64,000 nucleotides of DNA from Prevotella sp. E13-27 (GTDB taxonomy: Bacteria; Bacteroidota; Bacteroidia; Bacteroidales; Bacteroidaceae): contig NZ_JALPSC010000002.1 in NCBI RefSeq assembly GCF_023217965.1, positions 1,116,001 to 1,180,000 on the forward strand. The letters are read 5' to 3'. How positions within the stretch are numbered: the stretch's first letter is position 1; every line of letters starts with the position of its first letter. The translations under genes were made by a program, and so were the position numbers. Positions 16,162-23,171 of this stretch are shown in pieces. The notes under the pieces are model-generated. The model saw only the letters and a program-made list of their open reading frames with translations, was not told the origin of the DNA and searched no databases.

Positions 16162-18975
16162 TTATTCCGACAACATCGTGACCTCTATGCGGCGTCCCTG
16201 GCGCAGCAGTTCGCGGGCCATCTGTTTTACTTCGTCGGCGGTTATCTGCTCACACATGAGGCAGTAGTCGCGGTCGAAGTCCTCGTTGTCCTCTATCTCG
16301 TGACGCAGGATATAGTTCCAGTAGTCGTTGGTTATGGCAAACTGCGCATACTGCTTTATGAGATATTTGCGCACCTTATCCATTGATGACTGTAGCGGTC
16401 CGTTCTCTGCAATATTTTCCAACTGTCGGTAGATGATAGGATTGAGTTCCTCATACCTATCAGGATCGGCATTATATGCTATGCGTAGCATAGCGCCATA
16501 CTCATCTTCACGCTCCAGTTCGAAGCCCACGCTTACGCCATAGGTGCCGCCCTTTTCCTCGCGCACAGAGTCTGTGTAGGCTATTGAGAGACAACGCTTC
16601 AGGAAGTCGAGCACAAGGTCGTTCTTAGCCGTGAAGGGCACCTTAGCCGTGTAGTATATGCTGACGTTTGCCAGCGGAGTAGCCATCTTCTTACGGAACT
16701 GCTTGGTGAAATTGCCTGCCACCACCTCTGGCACATTGGCACGATTTGCGCGCTCGTGCTTGTTAGTTGCCGGCAGCGAGGCGAGATACTTGCAGAGCAT
16801 TGGGCGCAGCTGTTCAAGACTCACGTTGCCAATGATAGTCACCTTGAAATTCGACGCATCGGCGAATCGCTCACGGTATATCTCGAGTATGCGGTCGTAG
16901 TTGGCCTGGTCAAGACGTTCCTTCGTCGTTGGAGCCACGCGCGGATGGTGTCCGAAGAGTGTGGCATTGATAGAGTCGTTATAGTCAACCTTCGGCGATG
17001 CGTTTCTGTTGGTCAGGAACGAGCGTGTACGGCTCAGCAGTCCCTCAAACGCCTTGTCGTCGCGTCGTGGCTGTGTGAAGTACAGATACGACATCTGAAG
17101 CATCGTCTCCAGATCCTTAACCGAGCTCGTACCGTTTATGCCCTGTGCCTGTGAGTTGATGAAAGGCTGCAGGCGTACCATGTGACCTGTCAGTCTCTTG
17201 CGCAGCTTGATGGCGTCAAACTGCCCCACTCCGCCCTCTACTACGGCGCTGCTCAGCAGAGCGAACTGCGGTATGTCCTCATCGCCATAGAGCGACGTGC
17301 CGCCCTCGCCCTTGATGCTCATCTGCACCTCGTCGGCCTGGAACGTCGTTGGCTTCACATAGACCTCCATTCCGTTGCTCAGCTTCAGCAGAGTAAAGCC
17401 GTGCTTGAATGGCTTCTCGCTTACTATGGTGCCCGCCTTTGGCTCGTTAGCGATAAGACTCATATTGTCGAGGTTCTCCTCCATATATGGACTGTAGCTC
17501 AGATGCTGAGTAGCGCTCACCACCCGCTCTATGTCGTGTTCGCTTGGAAGCACGAGCTCAGGCTGGTCTGGAGCATAGACCAGCATCACCTGGTTGCGGT
17601 CGGTAATGAGTTGCTTCACACCCTCGTTCACCTCTGACAGCGTCACCTCATTGTTCATGCGTTTCATCAGCTCATAGCGAGCGTCGGCTGAGAGCATAGG
17701 CTCTGCTGCGAGGAAGTGCTGCACACACAGGTTCACGAGCGTAGAGTTGCGGCGATCGTCACGATTGTTCCAGTGGCGCTCAGCTGCTGCCAGCTGCAAC
17801 TTCTTCGCGCGGTCCAGCTCCGGCTGAGTGAAACCATGCTGGCGCACTCGCTCGGCTGCAGCCACACCACTTATTATACTTCCCAGCACATCGTCCTGCC
17901 TGCAGCTTATGCTCATAGTGAAAGCCTCCTTTGTGCGGCTCACAAAGAACTGGCTGGCGCGGCCCGTAGCGCTTAGGAACGGCGTGTTCTTGTCCTGACG
18001 CATCTCGTTCAGGCGGCTGTTCATCATCACACCAATGAGTCCATCGATATAGTTCGAACGGAAATAGTCCACCGTGTTCTTCTCTGCGTCGGGCGTAGCG
18101 TCACGCTTCATGTAAAGATGCGCTATGACCATTGGCTGCTCGCGGTCACGCTCTATGTGTACCATCATCGAGTCGTTGTCGGGCACAGGATAATACACCC
18201 TCTCGGCAGCATTCTTCGGCATAGGTATAGAGCCGAAGATTTTCTTTATCTTCTTCTCCACCTTCCGCGTATCTATGTCGCCCACAACTATTATTCCCTG
18301 AAGGTCGGGGCGATACCACTTGTGGTAGTAGTCGCGCAGGTCTTGGTAGGCGAAGTTGTCCACTATGTCCATCGAGCCAATTGGCAGACAGTCCTCATAC
18401 TTCGAGCCCTTGTAGAGATAAGGCATGGCGTTCTCCATGAGTCGCTGCATGGCCTTTCCTGCACGGCGTGTGCGCCACTCTTCGTGTATCACGCCACGCT
18501 CCTTGTCTATCTCCTTGTCCTCAAGCAGCAGATAGTGGCTCCAGTCGTGTAGCACCAGCAGGCACGAGTCTATTATACCCTCGCGCTTCAGCGGAGCCGA
18601 GCCAATGTGATATACCGTCTGGTCAACCGATGTATAGGCATTGAGGTTTGCTCCGAACTTCACTCCTATCGACTCACACCAGGGCACTATTCCCAGTCGC
18701 TTGCCTTTGCCGGGGAAGTTCTTTGTGCCGTTGAAAGCCATGTGTTCCAGGAAGTGTGCCAGTCCTCTCTGTCGTGGCTCCTCAAGTATTGAGCCCACAC
18801 GTTGTGCAATATAGAAGTCGGCCAGACCCGCCTCCTTTGCATTGTGGCGAATGTAGTAGGTCATGCCGTTCTTCAGCTTTCCCACCACCACGTCAGGATC
18901 TTGCGGCAAAGCCTCTTGTGCAGTAGCATAAGAGCATGTTGCCAGCATCGAAACAAATAGGATAATTTTTCTCAT
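16162..18975 (-). CDS. M16 (pitrilysin-like) zinc metallopeptidase, two-domain, exported
   Basis: A 937-aa peptidase with an N-terminal signal peptide (MRKIILFVSMLATCSYATAQ). The inverted zinc motif HFLEH (H74, E77, H78) and downstream HEEW (about 164-167) identify the active N-terminal M16 half. A second, inactive M16 half follows (VTIIGNVSLEQLRPMLCKYLASLP and later), giving a full-length clam-shell enzyme in one chain like pitrilysin. It probably degrades peptides in the periplasm. The C-terminal residues include the R/Y-type substrate-binding region (GGTYGVSVGFE). It is a single-gene unit with two tandem promoters upstream; the gene to its right faces away. Confidence 0.93.
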   Translation of the reverse strand: MRKIILFVSMLATCSYATAQEALPQDPDVVVGKLKNGMTYYIRHNAKEAGLADFYIAQRVGSILEEPRQRGLAHFLEHMAFNGTKNFPGKGKRLGIVPWCESIGVKFGANLNAYTSVDQTVYHIGSAPLKREGIIDSCLLVLHDWSHYLLLEDKEIDKERGVIHEEWRTRRAGKAMQRLMENAMPYLYKGSKYEDCLPIGSMDIVDNFAYQDLRDYYHKWYRPDLQGIIVVGDIDTRKVEKKIKKIFGSIPMPKNAAERVYYPVPDNDSMMVHIERDREQPMVIAHLYMKRDATPDAEKNTVDYFRSNYIDGLIGVMMNSRLNEMRQDKNTPFLSATGRASQFFVSRTKEAFTMSISCRQDDVLGSIISGVAAAERVRQHGFTQPELDRAKKLQLAAAERHWNNRDDRRNSTLVNLCVQHFLAAEPMLSADARYELMKRMNNEVTLSEVNEGVKQLITDRNQVMLVYAPDQPELVLPSEHDIERVVSATQHLSYSPYMEENLDNMSLIANEPKAGTIVSEKPFKHGFTLLKLSNGMEVYVKPTTFQADEVQMSIKGEGGTSLYGDEDIPQFALLSSAVVEGGVGQFDAIKLRKRLTGHMVRLQPFINSQAQGINGTSSVKDLETMLQMSYLYFTQPRRDDKAFEGLLSRTRSFLTNRNASPKVDYNDSINATLFGHHPRVAPTTKERLDQANYDRILEIYRERFADASNFKVTIIGNVSLEQLRPMLCKYLASLPATNKHERANRANVPEVVAGNFTKQFRKKMATPLANVSIYYTAKVPFTAKNDLVLDFLKRCLSIAYTDSVREEKGGTYGVSVGFELEREDEYGAMLRIAYNADPDRYEELNPIIYRQLENIAENGPLQSSMDKVRKYLIKQYAQFAITNDYWNYILRHEIEDNEDFDRDYCLMCEQITADEVKQMARELLRQGRRIEVTMLSE

Positions 18976-19002
18976 ATTATCGTTTTATAGGTTTTCTGTT
19001 GG

Positions 19003-19033
19003 CAAAGTTACAAAAAAACGAGAGAAGAACAAA
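19003..19033 (-). promoter_or_regulatory. Proximal promoter of the M16 peptidase gene
   Basis: Minus strand: TTTG (19033-19030), an exact 19-nt spacer, TAACTTTG (19010-19003), 27 nt before the ATG. Confidence 0.8.
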
Positions 19034-19082
19034 GAAAATCACATTTTCTTTTTCTTCCGAGTGCCTGTAACTTCGGCGAAGC

Positions 19083-19113
19083 CAAAGTTACGAAAAGTCG
19101 AGAGAAATACAAA
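19083..19113 (-). promoter_or_regulatory. Second, upstream copy of the same promoter cassette
   Basis: Minus strand: TTTG (19113-19110), 19-nt spacer, TAACTTTG (19090-19083). The element repeats the proximal promoter 80 bp upstream. Its spacer is nearly identical to that of the pyrK promoter. Confidence 0.65.
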
Positions 19114-19228
19114 ACAAAAGCTTATTTTTCTTTTCATTTTCGATTCAGCGTGCCACAATTCGCAAAGGGCGTGGCCAATGAACTGCTATGGGCACTGGAG
19201 AGCCTGATATAAGAAGTGAAGAGTGAAG

Positions 19229-19400
19229 AATCACAGTATCACAAATCACAGTTTTAAAAAAGGGTACCCTCAAATCAAAAATCTTCCCCTCTAATAATTG
19301 TAACTTATTGATTATTAGATATATATATAATATATATAGTTATAAATAAGAAAAAGGGGATACCCTTTAAAATAAACTGTGATACTGTGATTTGTGATAG
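19229..19400. repeat. About 170-bp imperfect inverted repeat with AT-rich core
   Basis: The left arm (19229-19270) runs from TCACAGTATCACAAATCACAG to AAAGGGTACCC. The right arm (19351-19400) is its approximate reverse complement, from GGGATACCCTTT to CTGTGATACTGTGATTTG. The roughly 80-bp core is almost pure A/T and contains CTAATAA ... TTATTAG. It could fold as a long hairpin or cruciform, or be a small mobile or invertible element. No transposase is present. Confidence 0.65.
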
Positions 19401-19728
19401 CGTAAAAAAATAATTAACTTAAATAATTAATAGTCAATTAATTACAAATTTTTAGCCACACCACTCCGGCGATGCCTAACCTCGGAAAAGGCACAGAAAT
19501 TGTGAAATCACTTCTCTAATAGGCTTAAAAACACATATTTTCCCCTTCGTTTTTGATGCTTTTCCCTCACTTAGTGCATTATATCAGCAACGCAGAAATT
19601 CAGCTTATTGACTTATTTTTAAGGAAATGTGCGGCAAACGACGCATCTCGTTGCAGATTTTGCAACAATAAGCGTCAATTGTGAGTATAATTATAAACAA
19701 AAAAGCGTTTGGCCTAAACGCTTGGAGA

Positions 19729-19804
19729 GTTCTTACCAAACGCTCCTGGCGTTCTTACTAAACACTCGGAGCGTTCTTACTAAACACTCGGAGCGTTCTT
19801 ACTA
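19729..19804 (+). repeat. 22-bp tandem repeat, three full units plus a partial one
   Basis: Units at 19729-19750, 19751-19772 and 19773-19794, then a partial from 19795, each start GTTCTTAC; units 2 and 3 are identical (core TTCTTACTAAACAC then TCGGAGC). It sits about 100 nt upstream of the fimbrillin-operon promoter. A related pair is found at 11282-11324. Confidence 0.85.
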
Positions 19805-19901
19805 TTTCCATTGTACAAAGCAGAAAACATTATGAAATAGAGAGTTTTCTTGCCTTTTATCAATAAAATGAACATTTTTTCCGAAAATAAACACAAAACT
19901 C

Positions 19902-19932
19902 TTGCGTAGTTAAGAAAAATTTATTAATTTTG
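19902..19932 (+). promoter_or_regulatory. Promoter of the surface-protein operon
   Basis: TTG at 19902-19904, a 20-nt spacer and TAATTTTG at 19925-19932 give a good Bacteroidetes promoter 68 nt before the first start codon at 20001. No further clear promoter was found between the operon genes. Confidence 0.7.
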
Positions 19933-20000
19933 CGACATAAACAACAATCAACCAAGGGGGTAAAAAGCCCTTTCCAATAACTTTTTGACAAAGATCACAC

Positions 20001-21248
20001 ATGAAATTGCACGATTATAGTTCACCCTTCGAAACGATTTCGAGAACATGGCTGACAAAGATTCTTTCAGCCCTGCTTCTTTTCGTCGTTTCGGCAGCCC
20101 AAGCTCAGAAGGTCATACCTTTGGCGAGAAGCACGAGCGACGGACTGTCTGTCTATATTGACAGCATCCAGTTGGCGCCTCTTGCTGACACGAGCCACTA
20201 CGGGTTGCAGTTCCGCTTTGCCGTGAAGGGCGGCAAGGTGCCGCAGGGAGAGCAAGTAATTATCAGTCCACACCTATCGTCAGGCGGCAATATAGCGAAC
20301 TTCCCCACCATGACCATAGACAACAAGTGGATTTATTACCATAAGCTCAGGGGAGACAGGGACATACCGCCATTACCTATATTATATAAAGACCAGAACA
20401 CTACCGCCTATATGCATTATGGGCAGACTGTTGTCTCTGCTGACTGGATGCAGTCGGCTTCGCTCGCCTTCCGTGTTGACCGCGTAAGCGCCAGTGGGGT
20501 CCTGTTGTCCAGCAAATCTTTTATTTTACGCGCGCCCACGCCCGTTTATAACGTGTACAAGGAAGCCGACAGCTACTCAGAGGAAATACAGCATCTGTAT
20601 GACCGTGCCTATGTTGACTTCCCCATAAACCTCACGAAGATATATCCAAACTATCACAACAATGCCCGTGAGCTGGGTCATCTGCGTCACACCATAGACA
20701 GCGTGAACCGCGACAGCACCATCAGGATTATACGTATCGACATCAAGGGCTATGCCTCGCCTGAAGGCCCTTATGACAACAACGATCGTCTGGCACGTGG
20801 ACGTACTAAGAGTCTGGCGCGCTTCATTGCCGACAGCACCAACGTACCGTCCTCGCTGTTCCATACTTCCTACGAGGCTGAGGACTGGAAAGGACTGCGC
20901 ATGTTTGTCGATACCATCACTACCATTGGCAACCGCGAGGAGTTGCTTCGTATCATTGATAGCAACCGCGAGCCCGACGCCAAGCTGGCCTACATCAAGA
21001 CTACATATCCTGAGGAGTATGCCATAATCAAGAAACACGCTCTCCCCTACCTGCGCCATACCGACACTCGTATCGACTACACTCTGAAGCGCGTGCAGTT
21101 CACGCCAGGTGCCGAGCGCATAGACACTATCTACCGTCTGCAGTTCGATTCGCTGGCCATCTGGCCTGAGCTTTGTGACGGTGGAGCATCTTGCTATATT
21201 CCTCGCCGCGAGTTGCTGGCTATTAAGACCAACCTGCTGTTCTATTGA
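20001..21248 (+). CDS. DUF3868/OmpA-like outer-membrane protein, cut short by an in-frame TGA
   Basis: A 415-aa product with a signal peptide (cleavage after AQA, about residue 35), a DUF3868-like N-terminal domain (about 40-180), and an OmpA-like segment with GYASPEG at 250-256 followed by NDRLARGRTKSLARFI. It ends at LLAIKTNLLFY and a TGA at 21246-21248. That text is normally the start of the DUF3575 beta-barrel, and the same frame continues immediately after the TGA with barrel sequence (AYIPGYNRWAPIPNVALEYYP). The intact gene would span 20001-21872 (623 aa). A GGA-to-TGA change would explain it; sequencing error is also possible. It is the first gene of the fimbrillin operon, where such proteins are thought to be outer-membrane assembly or anchoring components. 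Confidence 0.82.
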   Translation: MKLHDYSSPFETISRTWLTKILSALLLFVVSAAQAQKVIPLARSTSDGLSVYIDSIQLAPLADTSHYGLQFRFAVKGGKVPQGEQVIISPHLSSGGNIANFPTMTIDNKWIYYHKLRGDRDIPPLPILYKDQNTTAYMHYGQTVVSADWMQSASLAFRVDRVSASGVLLSSKSFILRAPTPVYNVYKEADSYSEEIQHLYDRAYVDFPINLTKIYPNYHNNARELGHLRHTIDSVNRDSTIRIIRIDIKGYASPEGPYDNNDRLARGRTKSLARFIADSTNVPSSLFHTSYEAEDWKGLRMFVDTITTIGNREELLRIIDSNREPDAKLAYIKTTYPEEYAIIKKHALPYLRHTDTRIDYTLKRVQFTPGAERIDTIYRLQFDSLAIWPELCDGGASCYIPRRELLAIKTNLLFY

Positions 21249-21872
21249 GCCTATATTCCTGGCTACAACCGATGGGCACCCATACCCAATGTTGCTCTGG
21301 AGTACTATCCTAAGAAGGGACACATCACAGCAGGCGCATCGTTCGACATGCCTTGGTATCAGGACTACGATGCCCATAAGTATTTCCAGTTCCGCAACTA
21401 CCAGTTGGAGGGTCGTTACTACTTCAAGTCATCGACTGGCGCTAATGGTGACAGACCAGCCTTCTCAGGACTGTATCTTTCTGCCTACGCCAATGCTGCC
21501 ATCTTCGGCATTTGCTTCGATGCCAAACGCGGTTGGGTTGGTGAAGGTGGTGGCGGCGGCCTTGGTGCCGGCTATGTCATGCCACTGTCGCGCAATGGTC
21601 ACTGGCGCCTCGAGTTCTCACTTCAGGCAGGTTACTTCTACTGTAAGTACGATCCCTACCAGTACGAGAACCCCATCAACACATCCTATCACGACAATCT
21701 CTACTACTACAAGTGGACGAATAAGCCCGAACTATTCAAGAAGCGCCAGTACCGCTGGAGCTGGTTTGGTCCTACTCGTGTCGGCATCACCCTGTCTTAC
21801 GACCTGCTCTACCGTCGAGTGCAGAAGCGTGGCGTGAGCTTCATCAGCAAAGAAAGGAGGTACCACCCATGA
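21249..21872 (+). pseudogene. Severed C-terminal DUF3575-type beta-barrel part of the preceding gene
   Basis: Same frame as 20001-21248, directly after the TGA. It encodes amphipathic, aromatic-rich strands typical of an outer-membrane barrel (HKYFQFRNYQLEGRYYF, GGGLGAGYVMPLSRNGHWRLEFSLQAG) and ends with VGITLSYDLLYRR. The first in-frame ATG is 21348, which would omit the first barrel strands, and no ribosome-binding site stands before it. It is probably untranslated unless readthrough occurs. Its 3' end contains the Shine-Dalgarno site for the next gene and overlaps its ATG (ATGA). Confidence 0.75.
21853..21860 (+). promoter_or_regulatory. Shine-Dalgarno inside the barrel gene for the DUF5119 gene
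   Basis: AAAGGAGG lies 8 nt before the ATG at 21869. That ATG overlaps the upstream stop codon by two bases, so translation of the two genes was evidently coupled. Confidence 0.7.
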
Positions 21873-23053
21873 TTAAGCGGATTGAACAAATGGGTCAGAG
21901 AGTCCTCTTGGGTCTTATAGGGCTGATGGGCGTTCTGGGTATTGGCTTTACAGCCTGCACCCCTGAGCCACCGTTGCACCTCTACGATGCAGCACAGGCA
22001 ACGATGGACCTGCCTCAGATTGACCTCGATCTCGATGTCTATTGGGACTACGAGATAGCCTTTGGTGTGGAATACGACTGGCGGGCAGAGTGGTATTACG
22101 GCTGGGACGAATATGACGTGGCTATGTTTGGTGAGATAGGTTACACAGAACCCTCCGCCTTCCAGATGCGCCGCTACTACACAGGTCAAACGCCATTTGC
22201 GCCCCACACCAGTGTTATCAGGGCCTATATCGAAGGCACCCACTTCCAGGGACTCTATGACTGGGGCTTCTGGGACGTGCTGCTTTGGAACGACATCAAG
22301 ACGAAGGATGGTGTGCAGAGCATCATCATCGACGAATCTACGACCCTTGATTCCGTCTTTGCCTACACCAACCAGACCATGCATGCTTCTCGCTATAATG
22401 CTCCACGCTATACCCACGCGTTCAATATGCCTGAACCACTCTTTGCTGCCTACGAACAGGGCATCGACATCAATGAGAACCTTGAGGGTTTCGTCTTTAA
22501 CGAGGAACGTGGCGCCTGGGTCAGGACGCTGAAGATGAAGCTGCTGCCCATCACCTATATCTACCTGCCGCAGGTCATCCTGCACAACAACAAAGGTCGT
22601 ATCACCAGCATCGATGGTACTGCCGACCTCTCTGGCATGGCTCGCAGCACTAATGTCAATACACATGTGGCTGGCGAAGACGCTATCACGGTGTACTTCA
22701 ATGCTAACCTGAAGAAGAACTGCAAGAAAGAAGGCGAACTGGTGGACATCATCGGTGGCCGACTGTTGACTTTCGGCATCTGTGGCAGCGAAGCGAACAA
22801 GATAACTCGAGCCTCTGAGGTGAACGACCAGCATCGCCACTATATGGACTTCACCATGCAGTTCAACAACGGTATCGACTCCACCTTCGTGTTCGACGTC
22901 ACAGACCAGGTGCGCAAACGCTACAAGGGCGGCGTCATCACCGTAGAGCTTGATGTAGATACCGTCCCCATCCCCACCCGCTCTGGTGGTTCCGGCTTCG
23001 ATGCCGTGGTCAAGGACTTCGAGGACGGTGGAACCCACGAATTCGAAATGTAA
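21869..23053 (+). CDS. DUF5119-type lipoprotein of the fimbrillin locus
   Basis: A 394-aa predicted lipoprotein. The signal peptide ends in a lipobox at Cys30 (GIGFTAC). The mature part opens with LYDAAQATMDLPQIDLDLDVYWDYE, a pattern I associate with the DUF5119 family found in Bacteroidales fimbrial clusters. Two apparent Ig-like halves follow (TSVIRAYIEGTHFQGL; then IYLPQVILHNNKGRITSIDGTADLSGMA). The function is unknown; an anchor or periplasmic/outer-membrane assembly partner of fimbrillins is inferred from position. The hydrophobic part of its signal peptide carries LGLIGLMGVLG, related to the repeat-encoded signal peptides of two later genes. Confidence 0.75.
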   Translation: MIKRIEQMGQRVLLGLIGLMGVLGIGFTACTPEPPLHLYDAAQATMDLPQIDLDLDVYWDYEIAFGVEYDWRAEWYYGWDEYDVAMFGEIGYTEPSAFQMRRYYTGQTPFAPHTSVIRAYIEGTHFQGLYDWGFWDVLLWNDIKTKDGVQSIIIDESTTLDSVFAYTNQTMHASRYNAPRYTHAFNMPEPLFAAYEQGIDINENLEGFVFNEERGAWVRTLKMKLLPITYIYLPQVILHNNKGRITSIDGTADLSGMARSTNVNTHVAGEDAITVYFNANLKKNCKKEGELVDIIGGRLLTFGICGSEANKITRASEVNDQHRHYMDFTMQFNNGIDSTFVFDVTDQVRKRYKGGVITVELDVDTVPIPTRSGGSGFDAVVKDFEDGGTHEFEM

Positions 23054-23171
23054 CCTCGCACCCTCTCAATTAATCCTCGTGGCCATCGAGACCCCCGAGG
23101 ACTTAGAAAAAAAGAAAACAAAACCAATTTTTTTAATTAACTTTTTTATTAACTTTTTAAACTTTTCAATT

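Larger units (their letters stand above)
19114..19900. other. Gene-poor, repeat-rich spacer before the fimbrillin operon
   Basis: No convincing gene is present. Contents in order: a short open tail ending at TAA 19210-19212 (reads VPQFAKGVANELLWALESLI, unrecognised, possibly a gene remnant); a 19-mer AAGTGAAGAGTGAAGAATC (19214-19232) that recurs at 28825-28843; an imperfect inverted repeat with an AT core (19229-19400); AT-rich sequence; a hairpin AAGCGTTT / AAACGCTT (19703-19723); and the 22-bp tandem repeat (19729-19804). Confidence 0.6.

Noticed and set aside
19629..19835. 68-codon open frame in the spacer before the fimbrillin operon
   Set aside because: It is formed largely by the hairpin and the 22-bp repeat and has no start signal or protein-like composition.
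21246..21248. Selenocysteine recoding of the in-frame TGA
   Set aside because: The position is not a redox site in this family and no SECIS-like hairpin is evident directly downstream; a plain nonsense change is simpler.
22986..23171. Upstream in-frame extension of fimbrillin 1
   Set aside because: It overlaps the preceding gene in another frame and would bury the lipoprotein signal peptide that starts at 23172.
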